This document shows, piece by piece, positions 11,268-24,840 of a stretch of DNA of 64,000 bases. The translations under genes and the position numbers were made by a program. This DNA is from Glandiceps talaboti. Lineage: Eukaryota; Hemichordata; Enteropneusta; Spengelidae. The notes under the pieces are model-generated. The model worked only from the letters and a program-made list of their open reading frames with translations. It searched no databases and was not told the origin of the DNA. Position 1 is the stretch's first letter, and each line of letters begins with the position of its first letter. The stretch lies in the NCBI RefSeq assembly GCF_964340395.1, contig NC_135560.1, positions 19,212,598 to 19,276,597 on the forward strand. Reading direction: 5' to 3'.

Positions 11268-13320
11268 AGGCATTGATTGATAACACATTGTATGTCATGC
11301 AAGTAGACGTACCTCAATATATAGGACATATGTGAAAGAATATGAACACAGTTAATTGTGAATAAAGTGCATAAAATCTACTGAATAATTCAAACTAATT
11401 GAAGCTAAAACCATTCAGTCCAATATGAGTTCAGTTTCTGTGATCTACATGTATAAAAGGATTCATAAATTACTCATGATAATTTGGCCTCTAGGCCAGT
11501 GTATGAAATTTGTCTTTACTCAGTTTCCATTACAAATTACTTTATATCTCTCCAAGGAGTCAAAAAAGATGAATGTGCATATACTTCAAAAAACTAAAAG
11601 TTTGTTTTCATAAACTTTAAACTTACACTTTGCACTGGGGAAATACATTTGTGTTCATTTTCTTACGAAAATCAACACAAGACTATCTAATGTGAATATT
11701 TATATTTTGTGGTCAACTAGCTGTTCAACTTTGAATGTGTTATGTATACACTGCCTGTTGCTTAGAGGAAAGTTAAATTTGCATATCATTTGAATATGTA
11801 AAACTTACTCATTTGCATGACACTACACTGATTAGGTTGAATTATTTGTGGTTGGTTTTCCAATGGAGGCCTACATGTTAGCTAATCAATTTAATGAGTA
11901 AGCAAAAATCCATTCCAACGAAAATAGCCTGAGGGGGTGGAAACAACAACAAAGGAAACATTAAAAGAAATCAATAACAACAAATACAAGACTGTCAAGT
12001 ATTTCTAGTGCCTGTGAGCAACTGAAGGCCATTTCTTGTTTGAAAATTGAACTGTTTACAGTGAAGTTTTGACAAATAGCAAGGTAGTAACAATATATTA
12101 TAAACATACACAGGTGTATGATAAAATCACCAATGAAATGAACTGTGACTTGGTGCTTGTTTTTTTTTTGAATTTATTACATTATTAGTGAGGTATCATA
12201 CTGTGTGTCTAGCCTAGAGTGGTATATATCTAATTCCATTCTCTGTATGGAAACTATAGTTCTATGCCAAAGGGATCTATACATTATAGAAAACAAACAC
12301 ATATAAGTTAATGACATTATTAATATCCTTTCTTAATTTCCCGTTTTGTATATTAAACCTTTGTGTTCTATATGTCATATGTCTTACCACACTTTGAGTA
12401 ATTTCCCGTATGGTGCTGTACTCTTTATTATAACTACAGTAACTTAAGGTTAGCATGTCAGCCTACAGATATTTGCCATCGATCTATCGTCCTTTTTCCA
12501 CCTTGACCACTTTTTAATTTCATAATTTGAACCTAATGTAAGGGGTATCCAATGAAACCATAGTAACATGAATGCGCCATCTTGTTGCCATGGCAAACAT
12601 GCAGTCGCTTGAAGATAATTTGGAAATGATATGACATTTTAGAAGCAGAGGTATATCATAGTATATCATAGTAATTGGCATTCATTATTTGAACCAAATA
12701 ACCAAATAGACAATAAGTTTTGTTTCCCTCAATTTGATCAGATGTTTTCAGTAGAATGATCATCAAATTAGTGAGTTAGTATCTACGAGTACTATTTTAT
12801 GAGTATATGTATTATAACATTTCTGAGGAATGGATTTACTTTGATCCCATAAGGCTATCAAATTAATCAATTTGTGAATGAAAACATATGTGATCCTTTT
12901 CTCCACTGTACTGCACTGTACTCTCATTAATCGTGTTGTGTATACATTTTATTTTATTAAGAATATTCAAGGTTCTTTTTTTTTGGATGAGACGTAGCAA
13001 ATTGATATAAAATGGATAATATATGTATTTCTTTTCAAAAATGAAAGACTCTTTACATAATGAGCTTATATTGTTCTATTAAATTTTAATCTGAAATTAA
13101 TCTTTTTGTTGTAGATTAAGAAAAATAATTTGCCAAATTCTTAGAAAGAAGTGATGATTGGTTGTTATGTTTCCTCCAGTCAGTATTTATGGCTCAAACA
13201 GACAAAGTGTTGATAAGCTTATGAGTACTTTTACGTTAAGAACATGCAACATATTCACTATAAGTGTGGTGAGTTCACACTTCACATACATTATTATATA
13301 TGTACAATGTAGGTGTGCCT

Positions 13321-13665
13321 GAGAATAAGTTAACCTTCTTGTTCTATTTTGACCCTCTAGTGTGAGGTAAAATGCTATTGCAGGTACCGAGAATAAGTCA
13401 ACCTTCTTGTTCTATTTTGACCCTCTAGCATGAGGTATTGTAGGTACTGAGAATAAGTCAACCTTCTTGTTCTATTTTGACCCTCTAGCATGAGGTAAAA
13501 TTCTATTACAGGTACTGAGAATAAGTCAACCTTCTTGTTCTGTTTTGAAATCTCTAGCATGAGGTAAAAATTTATTGCAGTACTGAGAATAAGTCAACCT
13601 TCTTGTTCTATTTTGACCCTCTAGCATGAGGTAAAATACTATTACAGGTACTGAGAATTAAAAAT
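13321..13665. repeat. 60-68-bp minisatellite, about six copies
   Basis: Units contain GAGAATAAGTCAACCTTCTT, then GTTCTATTTTGACCCTCTAG and CATGAGGTAAAAT...TACAGGTACT. Copy starts are near 13321, 13390, 13450, 13518 and 13586, with a partial unit at 13652. A minus-strand open frame across it is a repeat translation. Confidence 0.93.
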
Positions 13666-15569
13666 CTGGGTTATTGTTTGTAATTCCCACAGTAATAGCA
13701 ATGTAATATGGCGAAGATTTCTGAAAATGATATAAATGATAAAAACTGTTTTACCAGCAGTCAAATGCAAAGTCTTTATTCGGGTAGAAAGAATCATTAT
13801 TATAAGAAATAAGTGCAACATTTTGATGAAAATTAAATAGAAAAAAACAAACATCCGAGGCTGTAATTAAACATTTATATATACTGTGAAATTTTGGAGA
13901 TCAAAGGTTTTTTTTATCCTATCTACAGTTTAATATTTACTCATAGAATTATAAGTTTTGGTGAAATTACAGAACATGTTTTTATTGCAGACATTAATTA
14001 TTGCAGACGTGTAAATTATTAACTTTTAAAAAATAAATATAAAATATTTCATGTTACATAGGTATTGAATTAAACGTAAAAGTGATAACATGTGTATCAA
14101 ATTTGATATTAAAAACAGTGAGAATAGCTTTACTTTTTAAGAGGGAGTGCATGATAAGTTCATGAAAATTATACAGCAAATGGTTTTTTGTTAGATTTTA
14201 GACCTAAAGCTGTATGTATTGGTAGCTTATTTTATCTTGGCAGTGGCTTGTCAAGACTTTATCCTGCTGTCAGAATACATTTGCCTTGAAGGGTGCATTC
14301 ATTCACACCTGCTCTAATGACCATAGTGAGGATGTGATTGCATTGTTATTCCTTAGGAACAGGAATATGGTCAAAGGCTGCTGAGATCAACATGCAAAAA
14401 GGAAAGTTTTTGTATCGTAAATTATAGGCCATAAGCAACAAATTAACGATTATATTAACAATGATATCACAGTAGACAGATTTACCTGTCATAGTTTCTC
14501 AGTGTAATCAGCAAAGTTTCTAATATCTCAGCAGATAATTCGTAAACGGCACGCTACATTTTGTATATATCCTGGCTTTAATAATTATGTTCTTGTATTT
14601 CGTTAAATTACGTGTCATCATTTTCCTACAAGGATACCTTTTTGATTGAATGTGTCATTTTAATTTGAATACATGTTTCTATGGCGACTGATTTATAATC
14701 TGTTAAAGTATGTAATGCAGGTATTAGTACATGTATATGGATTGGCATTTGATGCTAGCCTTGTTAATATAACCATGCATGTTTCTTTCAATTCTGAATA
14801 GACAGATTTGACAGTAAGATTACAGATACACATCAAATTCCACAATCATTATATGTATGCCATGCCAAATATAAATCTCCAATAATCAAGATTACAAGAT
14901 TAACTTTAGTGATCTGTATATAATTGTTGACCTAGTAGTGACTGTTCATCTTGTTGCTAACACGCACATATAACATTTCTAATATCGTAACCCAAGAATT
15001 ATATGACCTGTACGTTATGTTTCACTTGTCTCGTTGAACTACAGGATTGTTCGCTTGCTTTATTGCTACAAAAATGTAAATTTCAGGTAATATGTAATTC
15101 CAGGATGTGTAATGCTATATATTCCACATTACTCCACAGTAATGGATTCTATACAGTTGTAAACCCGAGTGGAAAAAACATGAGCTACATTATTTTATTT
15201 TACAAATTTCATTTAGATAATGTACAACATATGTATTTAAGTGTGTCATATATTATTTTTAATTAATACCCCAATACATGTAAAACATGTCCCTGAAAAA
15301 TTTCAACTTCTTTAATTTATGCAGTTCAAATAATTTCATAAGATTTGTCAAACAAACACATTATAGGATTATAACATCAATGCATAAAATCACAAAATAT
15401 TGATTTTTTTCCAGTAAATTAAAAAGGTCTCATTATGTATTTCCTGGCTTAGCTCAGGAAAATTCGAGTTGATCAATGGGACTAATTTCATTCCAAGTCA
15501 AAAGTTGAGTACATTGAGAAAATCTTTATGTCAAAAGTATTAATTAAAGAAACAAAGGAGAAAATAATA

Positions 15570-15765
15570 GTGACCACAGAACCAATGACACAGGCATATG
15601 TTGTTGTGACATAGAACCACAGAACCAATGACATAGACATGTGTTGTTGTAACATAGAACCACAGAATGTTGTGACATAGAACCACAGAACCAATGACAC
15701 AGGCATATGTTGTTGTGACATAGAACCACAGAACCAATGACATAGACATATGTTGTTGTGCATAG
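15570..15765. repeat. About 50-bp minisatellite, four copies with an internal deletion
   Basis: Units contain ACATAGAACCACAGAACCAA then TGACACAGGCATATGTTGTTG. The third unit is shortened to ACCACAGAATGTTGTGACAT. Three overlapping minus-strand frames (15488-15852) are translations of this repeat. Confidence 0.93.
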
Positions 15766-18497
15766 AAATATCAGAAAATAAAACCTGTATTTGCTGTTTG
15801 AATGTATACAACCTGATTTGCATGACTTAACTTTTTTATCACTGAAAGCCATAATGTCATGGATGGTGATAGCAACCTTTAACTACCTTATTCATACATT
15901 TTACTGAGTCAGAATGTGTTGCTATTGCCCCTTGAGAATTTCCAGTGTTCCTGGAAAGAGCATAAATGTGCATATACTATCCCATGGCTATGTTAATGTA
16001 GATACTGATGCAATGTTGCTAGGCAACCAGGTGATTAGTGGAACTCTTCATCCCTTGAGTGTTGGATGTTCCATCACAGTCTAGATATACATTATAATGC
16101 ATCATGTATCATGTGGTACTTGTAGCTGTACACAAGCCATGCAGCTATCAGTGTTTAAGATAGTTACTATGGACTTTAGTCAGATTAGTTTGTTTATGGG
16201 TAAGTTTATGTGGTTGTTATCAAGTACTAGTTAATAGGAGTTTAAATGAGTTGTACAACACCAACACCACAGGAAGGGTATTATTTTAACTTAAGTAATA
16301 CACAATCAAATACTTGAAATTAAGATATAGGTAATAAAAATGTGTTATTTCAAAAATTTACATGGCAGTGTCATATTTAGTCAGTGTCAATTCATTGCTG
16401 CTGTGGTAGTGTTGAACATCAGTCATTCACTATGAATTTCAGTGTACAGTAGCGTTATAATCTATGTGTTAAAAATACTACTAAAATAAAGAAGGTCTGC
16501 ATTTACAGGTATAGTACATGATTCTGGTAGCAGCTAGGTCATTGTTTTTTCTCTGTATTTGTTTGACACCTCATCCCAAACAGTTGTGATGTTTTTGTTA
16601 CAGCAGTGAAATGGTGATCATATAGTAGGCATCTACTTGAGGGACAAGAATGCCTCTGGTTATTGTGCCTGAAATGTAGTAATTAAATTCACATAGATCT
16701 AACAAGGGAAGTCAGGGACAATATGGAAAAGACGTCATGAAATGAAAATATTGCGATAGTATATTTGCTTTCCAAAGTCTCTGCTACAAGACATTGTATC
16801 TGTTGCTAATTTCAGTAATTAAGATTGATTGTTGATCTGTTTTTCTTGAAAACATCTCATTTATAAATCTCCATGACCACCAAATTAAACCCTCTAAGGT
16901 TTTCCTTGTTTGTTGTCCCAAAATAGAAGCTGATAAGATCAATGTCATTATGTAACCACAACAGATTGACATATTACGATGTGTTGAACAGTACTAGGTG
17001 TATATGCAGTCACCCATGTGTTTGAACCATTAGGCAGTGCATATTGTACCTAATTGTGCTGTCTTTTACTTGAACTGAGTACCACCCAGCAGTCAACTAA
17101 GTAGACCATATTAGATGCACACCTGGGGATGTACATGTATAAAGCATGCAATATGTCACCCATATTAGATGAGCACTATGGTGTATAGACAATACATACG
17201 ATTTCAATGTGTTTTGACAAAATCTATCCTTCCTTGGGAATTTCTCTTTAAGAAGAAGATGGAAATTTAAGATTTGAAATTCAACAGTGTTTCACCTCAA
17301 GTACAATATCGTAAATGACTGTCTTCGCCATAAAAAAACAACCTTATCCTACCATATTGTTTTCTGTACATGATCAGAAAAATGCCCCTGGCTTGTGAGA
17401 AGACTTACTTGTAAGTAGCTTTCAAACAGGGGACCTGGTGATACTGGAGCAAAATATCGATGCCTATATATTGTAGTGATTTTGAATGCAAGCCACTCGA
17501 CTTTAGTAAAAATATAGATTTCTGAGTATACCTATTATCATTCATATTTTAATACCACAATACATCATCCTTGTACAATATTAAAGCGACTATTTAGTGA
17601 ACAAACCTGCATTGAGTTTTTGTCATCATCATGGCGTGTTTCAATTACAGAAAGTCCCTGTAGATCTGTTATCAATTACTTTATCCTTATTTAACCTGAG
17701 TCTCCTGCTGGTCATAGTATTGACCTTGTACTTGGATTGGTATACATGTAGTGATATTTAGTGCCAAAATTAAAGTTCATGATCAAATCTAAAATTCTTA
17801 CTTTTTTATTTACTTACTTGTTTTTGTTGCCTTTATTTTTTTTTAAAAGTTTAATTTACATGTAAGTATAAGTAACTAAACTAAAGTTGAACGTTAACAA
17901 AAATCTCACAAGTTGTTATTTTGTTGTTATTTTCAAGGAAAATGTAGTTTTTATTGTGACCTTTGACTCAGCAAGTGTGTCCTGTGATTGGTTAACAAAT
18001 GAACAAGTTATCCTCTGATTGGCTGACTGATGCACAATCATTTAAACTTTGAGATGTCACAAATTTGACAAAATATATCACAAAGTATTGTTATTTTTTA
18101 TATAGTTTATCACCATAGCAACTAAAATGATGTAGACTTGAGTTCATCTGTAAGTTTTTCATAGTAGTTTTTAGCCTGTCAATCATTTTTGTAGAATGAA
18201 ATGATGATGACACAATATTTTCAGTTTTTCCGACATATTGCCCCCTGCATAAATACTCTGTTGTATTTTATAGCTGAGTTTTAGCATGCTGAGCACATTC
18301 TAAATCCATCTATTATTTAGCATATTGTTCACCAAACATTGAGTCGTTAAATTTATTACTGGATCACTTCACACTGTCATGTTTATGTACAACTGCAGTA
18401 TGTTTTGTGTCAGCCTGCCTGGCGTCTTGTCATAAAAAACACATCAAGAGAGCTGTAGTATATTTGTATCAGTATTTGTCACGTAGAGAAAAGATTG

Positions 18498-18622
18498 ATC
18501 ACCATGGAAACTTTGTCACAAGAAGTTTCAGTTCACAGAGTTGTATGAAAGTTCAGAGTGGTATCTAAGCAACAATTACATCCAGCCAGGATTCGGTAAT
18601 ATCCAAGAGTTGCCATGGTAAC
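18498..18622. promoter_or_regulatory. Paired X-box-like motifs (RFX type)
   Basis: ATCACCATGGAAAC (18498-18511) and a full consensus X-box palindrome GTTGCCATGGTAAC (18609-18622) lie within 125 bp. The second equals the classical RFX-protein recognition sequence. Function in this genome is not shown. Confidence 0.45.
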
Positions 18623-21282
18623 ATCATTGATCTTTCAGTCCGGTCAAGGCAATTTTGGATTAATTCTTCCAGAAATAAGAAGTATGGTATATGTGGAAGA
18701 ATTAGGACTTACAAAAATCTAGTGGATTGTAACATAACCATGAACGATAAAATATGCATTCTATATTCAAGATAACTTTTACATCACATGTAGATCAAGA
18801 CACTGCACTGGAAGCAGCATTTTATGTACAAGGTATTAAACTGATCTGATTTTAATCATTTATCTTGAACAAATGTACAACCAAAGATGTCAAATTATGA
18901 AATTTGTACAATATTTCAAGAATTTGAAGCCAGATCTAAATTATTCATCTGCTACTGGTACGATAATTCAGATACTATAAAGTTGTCTTTAGTAGTGAAT
19001 GCAACATATGTATGGCATCTCCATTTCGACCTTGACCTTCATCTTTGAGGTCAAATGCCAAAAAATTAACCTTATTGTATTTTCAAAATTGAAGTGTGGA
19101 CAACAATCTTTTTGTGAAATCGGAAATGGTTAAGTTACATAAATATCTATGTGACGTATAGATCTTGACTTCGATCTCTGAGGTCAAAGTTGAAGGTCAA
19201 ATCAATATTAAGGTGTTACAAATGACATGTTATGGATGAGGTGATTCAGTGTACATCTCTTCTGTTATACCCAAGATTCAGCAATGTGACTGAAAAGACT
19301 AGAAAAGAAAAACAACCATAACAAAGAAATCTATGGTGAGCTATTGAACGACTAGAATGATTGATACAGTGAAGTAGCCTTGTACTAGTTTGGGTGCGTT
19401 CCAATGAAGTGTCACATCACTTTTCCCAAAACATTAAATCTATGTGGTTAGACCGCTAATTAGTGGACCCAGTGGGAAACTTCACTGTTATGTTAATTTC
19501 ATTTCAACTAGCAAGAATATTACTAAGAATTTATATTAATTGACGATTTTTCTATTTTTCTGACCTGTCAATGTTTGCTTGTAAGCTTCAGAATATATCA
19601 CTTTGTCAGTGACAATAGTTAGATCGGTCTATTGACGTATGAACACATGTTTGTTTTTTCAGAATCCCAGAGCAGCGATCAGAATGCTCTTTGTGTGTAT
19701 TGAAATGTGTAGTGTATAGCCGTAGTCCTTTCACACAATTTACAGTGAGACGATTTTCGGGGTCGTAAGACCCATTGTCCCACACTTTGTGTTGACAGAA
19801 TCACCTGAAAAGGTGTGCCAATGCATTTCATTAAAGCACATTTCACTGATAACCATTGTAATGTTGGAGTACTACTGTTGGTTTGAATGTTATATTCTTC
19901 CTTTTGTTAAAACCGATTGCATTCACTTGGTAGACAATCATACAAAGAGAGATGTCTGTGGTGTCATATTTTAGTGGTTATCTGAGCTAAGGTGACATGT
20001 TTTCTTGAACTAAGAAGCTTTCAAAAAGACAACATCAATGGGTTTATAGATAATTGATGAAAAATGATGTCATGACTTGAGTTTATAGATTATGTACATG
20101 TCTATTGGGGGGTTTACCTGATTAATGTAGTGTAACGTATTTGCCAAGAAGCAAGAGACAGTTTGTGTAATCTGTAGTAGTAGCGAGATATGTTGTTAAA
20201 GCTCAAGGGCTGTGCACTCTACATCTTCCAGTGCACTTATGTTTTGGAATGTTTACAGACAACAGTTTGACTCTAAAATTTTAAATTCTTGTGTTTCCTC
20301 GAGCATCATGTGCAATCCCAAAGTATATCACAGTTTGATCTGTTTTCTTGAAGCGATTTGCTTCTCTTTTTGTCCCTCGTTGCTTTAATCTCCATTGTGG
20401 ACAGACCTCCAGACAAGAACATCTAACTTTAAACCACAAGAAGTGTATAACACTAACCTATAGCAAAGAAGTTTTTTTGTGAGACATATTACATCACAAC
20501 AATTGAAAAATAAGATGAGCTGTTGAATTACCTGGGAACAATTATATAAACTGCAGATTAAATTAAGTCCAGTTTATAAAGACACTATGTAGATAGGGTC
20601 CAAGGTGACAATAATGACTACGATATAAATTATACATGTTAAATACATACCAGATAATCTATCAGTGTGATAGAATGAGTTATAAGTTATTGTCAACAAC
20701 AAAAGACTGAGTGACAGTAAAGTTGTAGGGTTGGTTTCTTCCCAAGGTTAGCTTGTGAGGATTGTGAGTACTAGAAGTTGAGATAGAAGTATTGTATGTG
20801 ATATCACAGCCTTTTTAAAACAACAAGTGTGTATAGATGGATGGCTAAATGGACATACTTAGTTCTAGCTAACAAAGAATATAGTCAAGGACATTGTCAA
20901 AATTAGATTGCCCTTTCACACATCTTGACCTTTGTCAACCATTTAAAAGAGAAATCGAACAATACATATTGTTTTTCACTTGTCCTCATTAAAAATAACT
21001 TGAGCTAAAGTTGCATCCGGGCAGAAAAGTATACAGTAATGTATAATGTGGGCTGTATAAACAAAATTGCAAAAATACCAAAAAATACTACTCTTATTTC
21101 TGGTCATGTTATCCTTGAAATATTTTGAATTTATGAATTTATTTTGTCAAAACTAAAAGATGTTCATCGTTTTTACATGCTGAAATGTAGTGATAATTGG
21201 TATTATTTCATCAGTATATAGTTTAACAATACCCTTGCCTCTAAATTGGTATTTTTGAACATGGCCTGCTCTAGTGCATCCT

Positions 21283-21296
21283 GTTGCCATGGCAAC
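21283..21296. promoter_or_regulatory. Perfect X-box palindrome
   Basis: GTTGCCATGGCAAC is a perfect 14-bp palindrome identical to the symmetric RFX-binding consensus. Confidence 0.5.
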
Positions 21297-21804
21297 ACAA
21301 TGAAATTGCTAATCTGGTATTTCATTGTAGATTGATTGGTTTTTATCTGATATGGTATGAGACTTGAATTCAACACCTATTGATCAAATTAGGTTTGATG
21401 TAGAGTCTGTAATTGAAATTAGTTTTCATCAATTAAGTGTCATCACTTTTATTATATATAGAGTTCAAATTCAAGAATATAATCCTGTTCTGATTATTCA
21501 GTGGATGCAAATAATTCTATGGACCTAGAACGATAGTGCCATCTAAGGGTATATCACACTGTGCACATGTTTATAATGGACAATCACAAATGGCTGAAAA
21601 CGGACATATTATATTGTATAAACTATACAATATTATAGCATCATATTTGTTGCGTTTTAAAATTTTGTTGAGAAAATATGGTTAACCTACCACTTTCCAT
21701 ATCTTATTACATTATTTTGTCATTATTTTGATTAGCTGTAAGGAGAAAGTTTTGCAGTGTGATTTGCTCTAAGCCGAATTATATTTTATTAGTAGCTATG
21801 CACC

Positions 21805-22115
21805 GATTGGCTGGGGTGCAGAATAGGTTCTTTGTTACTAGTGTTCTGATTGGCTGTCATTCTTGCAAAGCAGACCTTATTTTTCTTCTGAGACATTGAA
21901 AAATCAAGATGGTGCAGTGTGTCTTGGACAGTGCCATAAAAGAGGCTCTGGTTTGCAAAAATATTGGCAGAATATGTGAATTGTTTATCAGTAGCTACAT
22001 TCTGATTGGCTGTCAGCAGATTATAGTCTTACTGATTGGCTGATACAAAATAAAGTCTTACTATCATCTGATTGGTTGAATGCATAACAGGGCATTATCA
22101 TTTTCGGATTGGCTG
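21805..22115. promoter_or_regulatory. Cluster of six inverted CCAAT boxes
   Basis: GATTGGCTG or close variants occur at 21805, 21848, 22004, 22034, 22070 (GATTGGTTG) and 22107. The flanks differ, so this is not a simple tandem repeat. CTGATTGGCT is the NF-Y consensus on the minus strand. Confidence 0.45.
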
Positions 22116-23027
22116 CTTTATAGTACAGACATCCAGATGGTAACTGCATGTGCCTAAGTTGTACATGTATTGACAGAGTTCATATTTACACAAGGAGTTG
22201 TCCTTAATTGACATGAAAATATCTGTAAATTGGCAGTGAACTTCATACTGGGACACTGTTTGATGTCTACAGGGTTCAAACTAAAGTAAATGACAAGGTG
22301 ATACATTATATTGGTTTGTGTACTCTGAGAACAGTTCTTTGGAAACTACAAATTTAAAAATAATTGTAAATAATAGTATCGATGGCCATTCATGTATATC
22401 AGCCATCTCAATCATAATATGGTACAGACTTCACTGATGCAGTGTAATGTTGATGTATAGACCCTTTAAAAACCCTGGAAATTTCACATGAAAATTCATC
22501 TCTTTGGAGAAATCTTACAGTATGATAGTAATCTGTATGCTAGGTAATATTATGCCAAAGTGTTCCACATAATGATGTTTTAAAATTTCTAACAAAATGA
22601 ATCTTCTCCAGGCGTTTTCAGTGTAAACAATCCATTTGAGTTAGGAAGACTCCAGAAGTGCTGTTACGTTAGACATTAATCAGAAAATAAGAATCCAAAA
22701 TGATGAAGTCAGTAATTTGATGAACTTGTAGGTTAATAATATCTATAGGGATGAAGATAAAGATTCAACTGGCTCAGGTGTACAATAACCTCACAGATAG
22801 ATTTCAGAAAACTGAGTCTGTTACACATACTGCAAAGCGATGAATTTTAACTACAACTGTGTGACTATAATTGTGTGTCTAGGAAAGGCTGAAATGCTGG
22901 CTTTAGTCAAAATGATCACTCTGGAGGGCTAGCTGTCGGATTTTGATTATGGTGTGAATATTACGTGTTAAAGGCAGTAGTTTCCCTTTTCCATTTTATT
23001 GTCAAGTGGGCATCACATTTCTATGGA

Positions 23028-23050
23028 GATTGGCTGGTTGTCATAGCAAC
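23028..23050. promoter_or_regulatory. Adjacent inverted CCAAT box and X-box-like motif
   Basis: GATTGGCTG (23028-23036) directly abuts GTTGTCATAGCAAC (23037-23050), one mismatch from the RFX X-box consensus. Confidence 0.4.
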
Positions 23051-24544
23051 ATGATGCAACAAACCGATAATGTTCTCATTAGTACAGAATGGAAGCAGTA
23101 ATTGCAAAATGTTGACATGGCTGCCAGTTGTACAGGAAGTCTCATTAGAATGTTGTGTTGGCATGGCCGACCCTTCTCTGTTTAGGTTTTCTATACCATA
23201 AATACTTACTGTCAACCCTTTCTTTTTAGACTTTTTATACTATTAACAATTCGCCTATAAACAGTCTTGCTTTATAAAAGACTTCCTAGCCTCTCAACAA
23301 TTCTATTATCACCAAACAGTTCAAACTATTACCACGATCAGTGTTTATCAATGTTAGTAACCGTTTCCACCTTTTTTTTTGTTAAATCAGAGTTTGTAGC
23401 CAAAGTTTGTTAGTGTGAAGCGATAGCTTAGCAAGAGGCTAAATGTTGATTCATTTTTCATTTTAAGCATAACTGTATTCATAGAGAACAAATTATGAAA
23501 ATTGGCAACAGGTAATATGAAGTGAAATTATTTTGGATGTATAAACTTTCAGTGAACATTGTCAGTTCATCCAAGATAACAACTCTTAATGAATTGAAAT
23601 ATTTTTTGAATTAAAAATATCTGTAAAATATTCCCTGAAATGATAATAAGTGGTTTTTTTATTGTTTCATGTTGACCTCATAGTGGATTTCTTTTCTAGT
23701 TAGTTAAAATGTTAATTTCTGAAAACAATCAGCAAAATATTTTAACTGTTGCTAAATCATTCTTCTACTCAATTTTTAACCTAATTTGAAAGTTCACTGT
23801 CATAGAAATTAACTGTTCCTGAGTAGAAGTAATATATAATTTGGTAGAAGTTAAAGAAAAAAAAGATTTGTCGAAAATTGTAATTTGGTTGAACTACACA
23901 GTAGACTTTAACTTGGTTGAACTTTCAACACTGCATAAAATGAGTGGAATAGGCCCAGCACCATTTTTTATTTCTATTTTTATGATAATTTTAACGACAC
24001 TTCATTGGGATGATTTATGTCAGATAAAACAGACACATCTCCACAAGATGTTTGTTTGGTATTTATTATCTCTAATTAATTAGTCATACTCACAATATTT
24101 TTGCTATGATGTATACTATGATAAGGCTCATCTCAGATCAATTTCACTTTCTAAAAGAAGGGGAAATATACTGACAAAGGGGATGACAGAAAGCTGGTCA
24201 AGTTTTCATATTGTTGCTTTTGAATATCATAAAACCATTGTTTTGGAGATTAAAAGCTTAATAAAATTGTAGTGGTTTGCAGCTTAAAGTCTGCAACAGC
24301 TGTGTGTAATGGGGTAGTCCTCATAAAGTACACATTAAATAGCTTAATATGTGTTATCATTAAATGGACTAACACTGTATTGTCTTAGTCTTCTGGTACA
24401 TCAATCGTGCTGGAAGATATCACTTTAACATACAAATCAATGAACAGGGCACACAACTGCGCTGAAATCAATTTTGTTGAATAATTGCTATGTAGAAAGC
24501 AATTTCTGCTGTAATTGAGTATGAAAAACAGCCAGAATGTCGAT

Positions 24545-24840
24545 CTGTCTAGAGAGTGTTGGCACCATAGCTGGAATGGCAATCCGTCTAGAAAGTGTTG
24601 GCACCATAGCTGGAATGTCAATCTATCTAAAAAGTAATGCCACCATAAATTCTAAAATGTAATGGCACCATAGTCAGAATTTCAATCCTTCTAAAAAAGT
24701 AATGGTACCATAGCCGGAATGTGAATCCTTCTAAAAAGTAATGGCAGCACAGCTGAAATGTCAATTCATCTAAAATTAGTAATAGTACCATAGTTGGAAT
24801 TTTAATCTGTCTAAAAAGTAATGGCACCACAGCAAAAATG
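24545..24840. repeat. 40-50-bp minisatellite, about eight diverged copies
   Basis: Core units resemble TAATGGCACCATAGCTGGAA then TGTCAATCCTTCTAAAAAG. Cores are near 24550, 24600, 24638, 24664, 24704, 24743, 24784 and 24822. The minus-strand frames at 24385-24830 reading LWCQHFLDG-type repeats are artefacts of this array. Confidence 0.92.
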
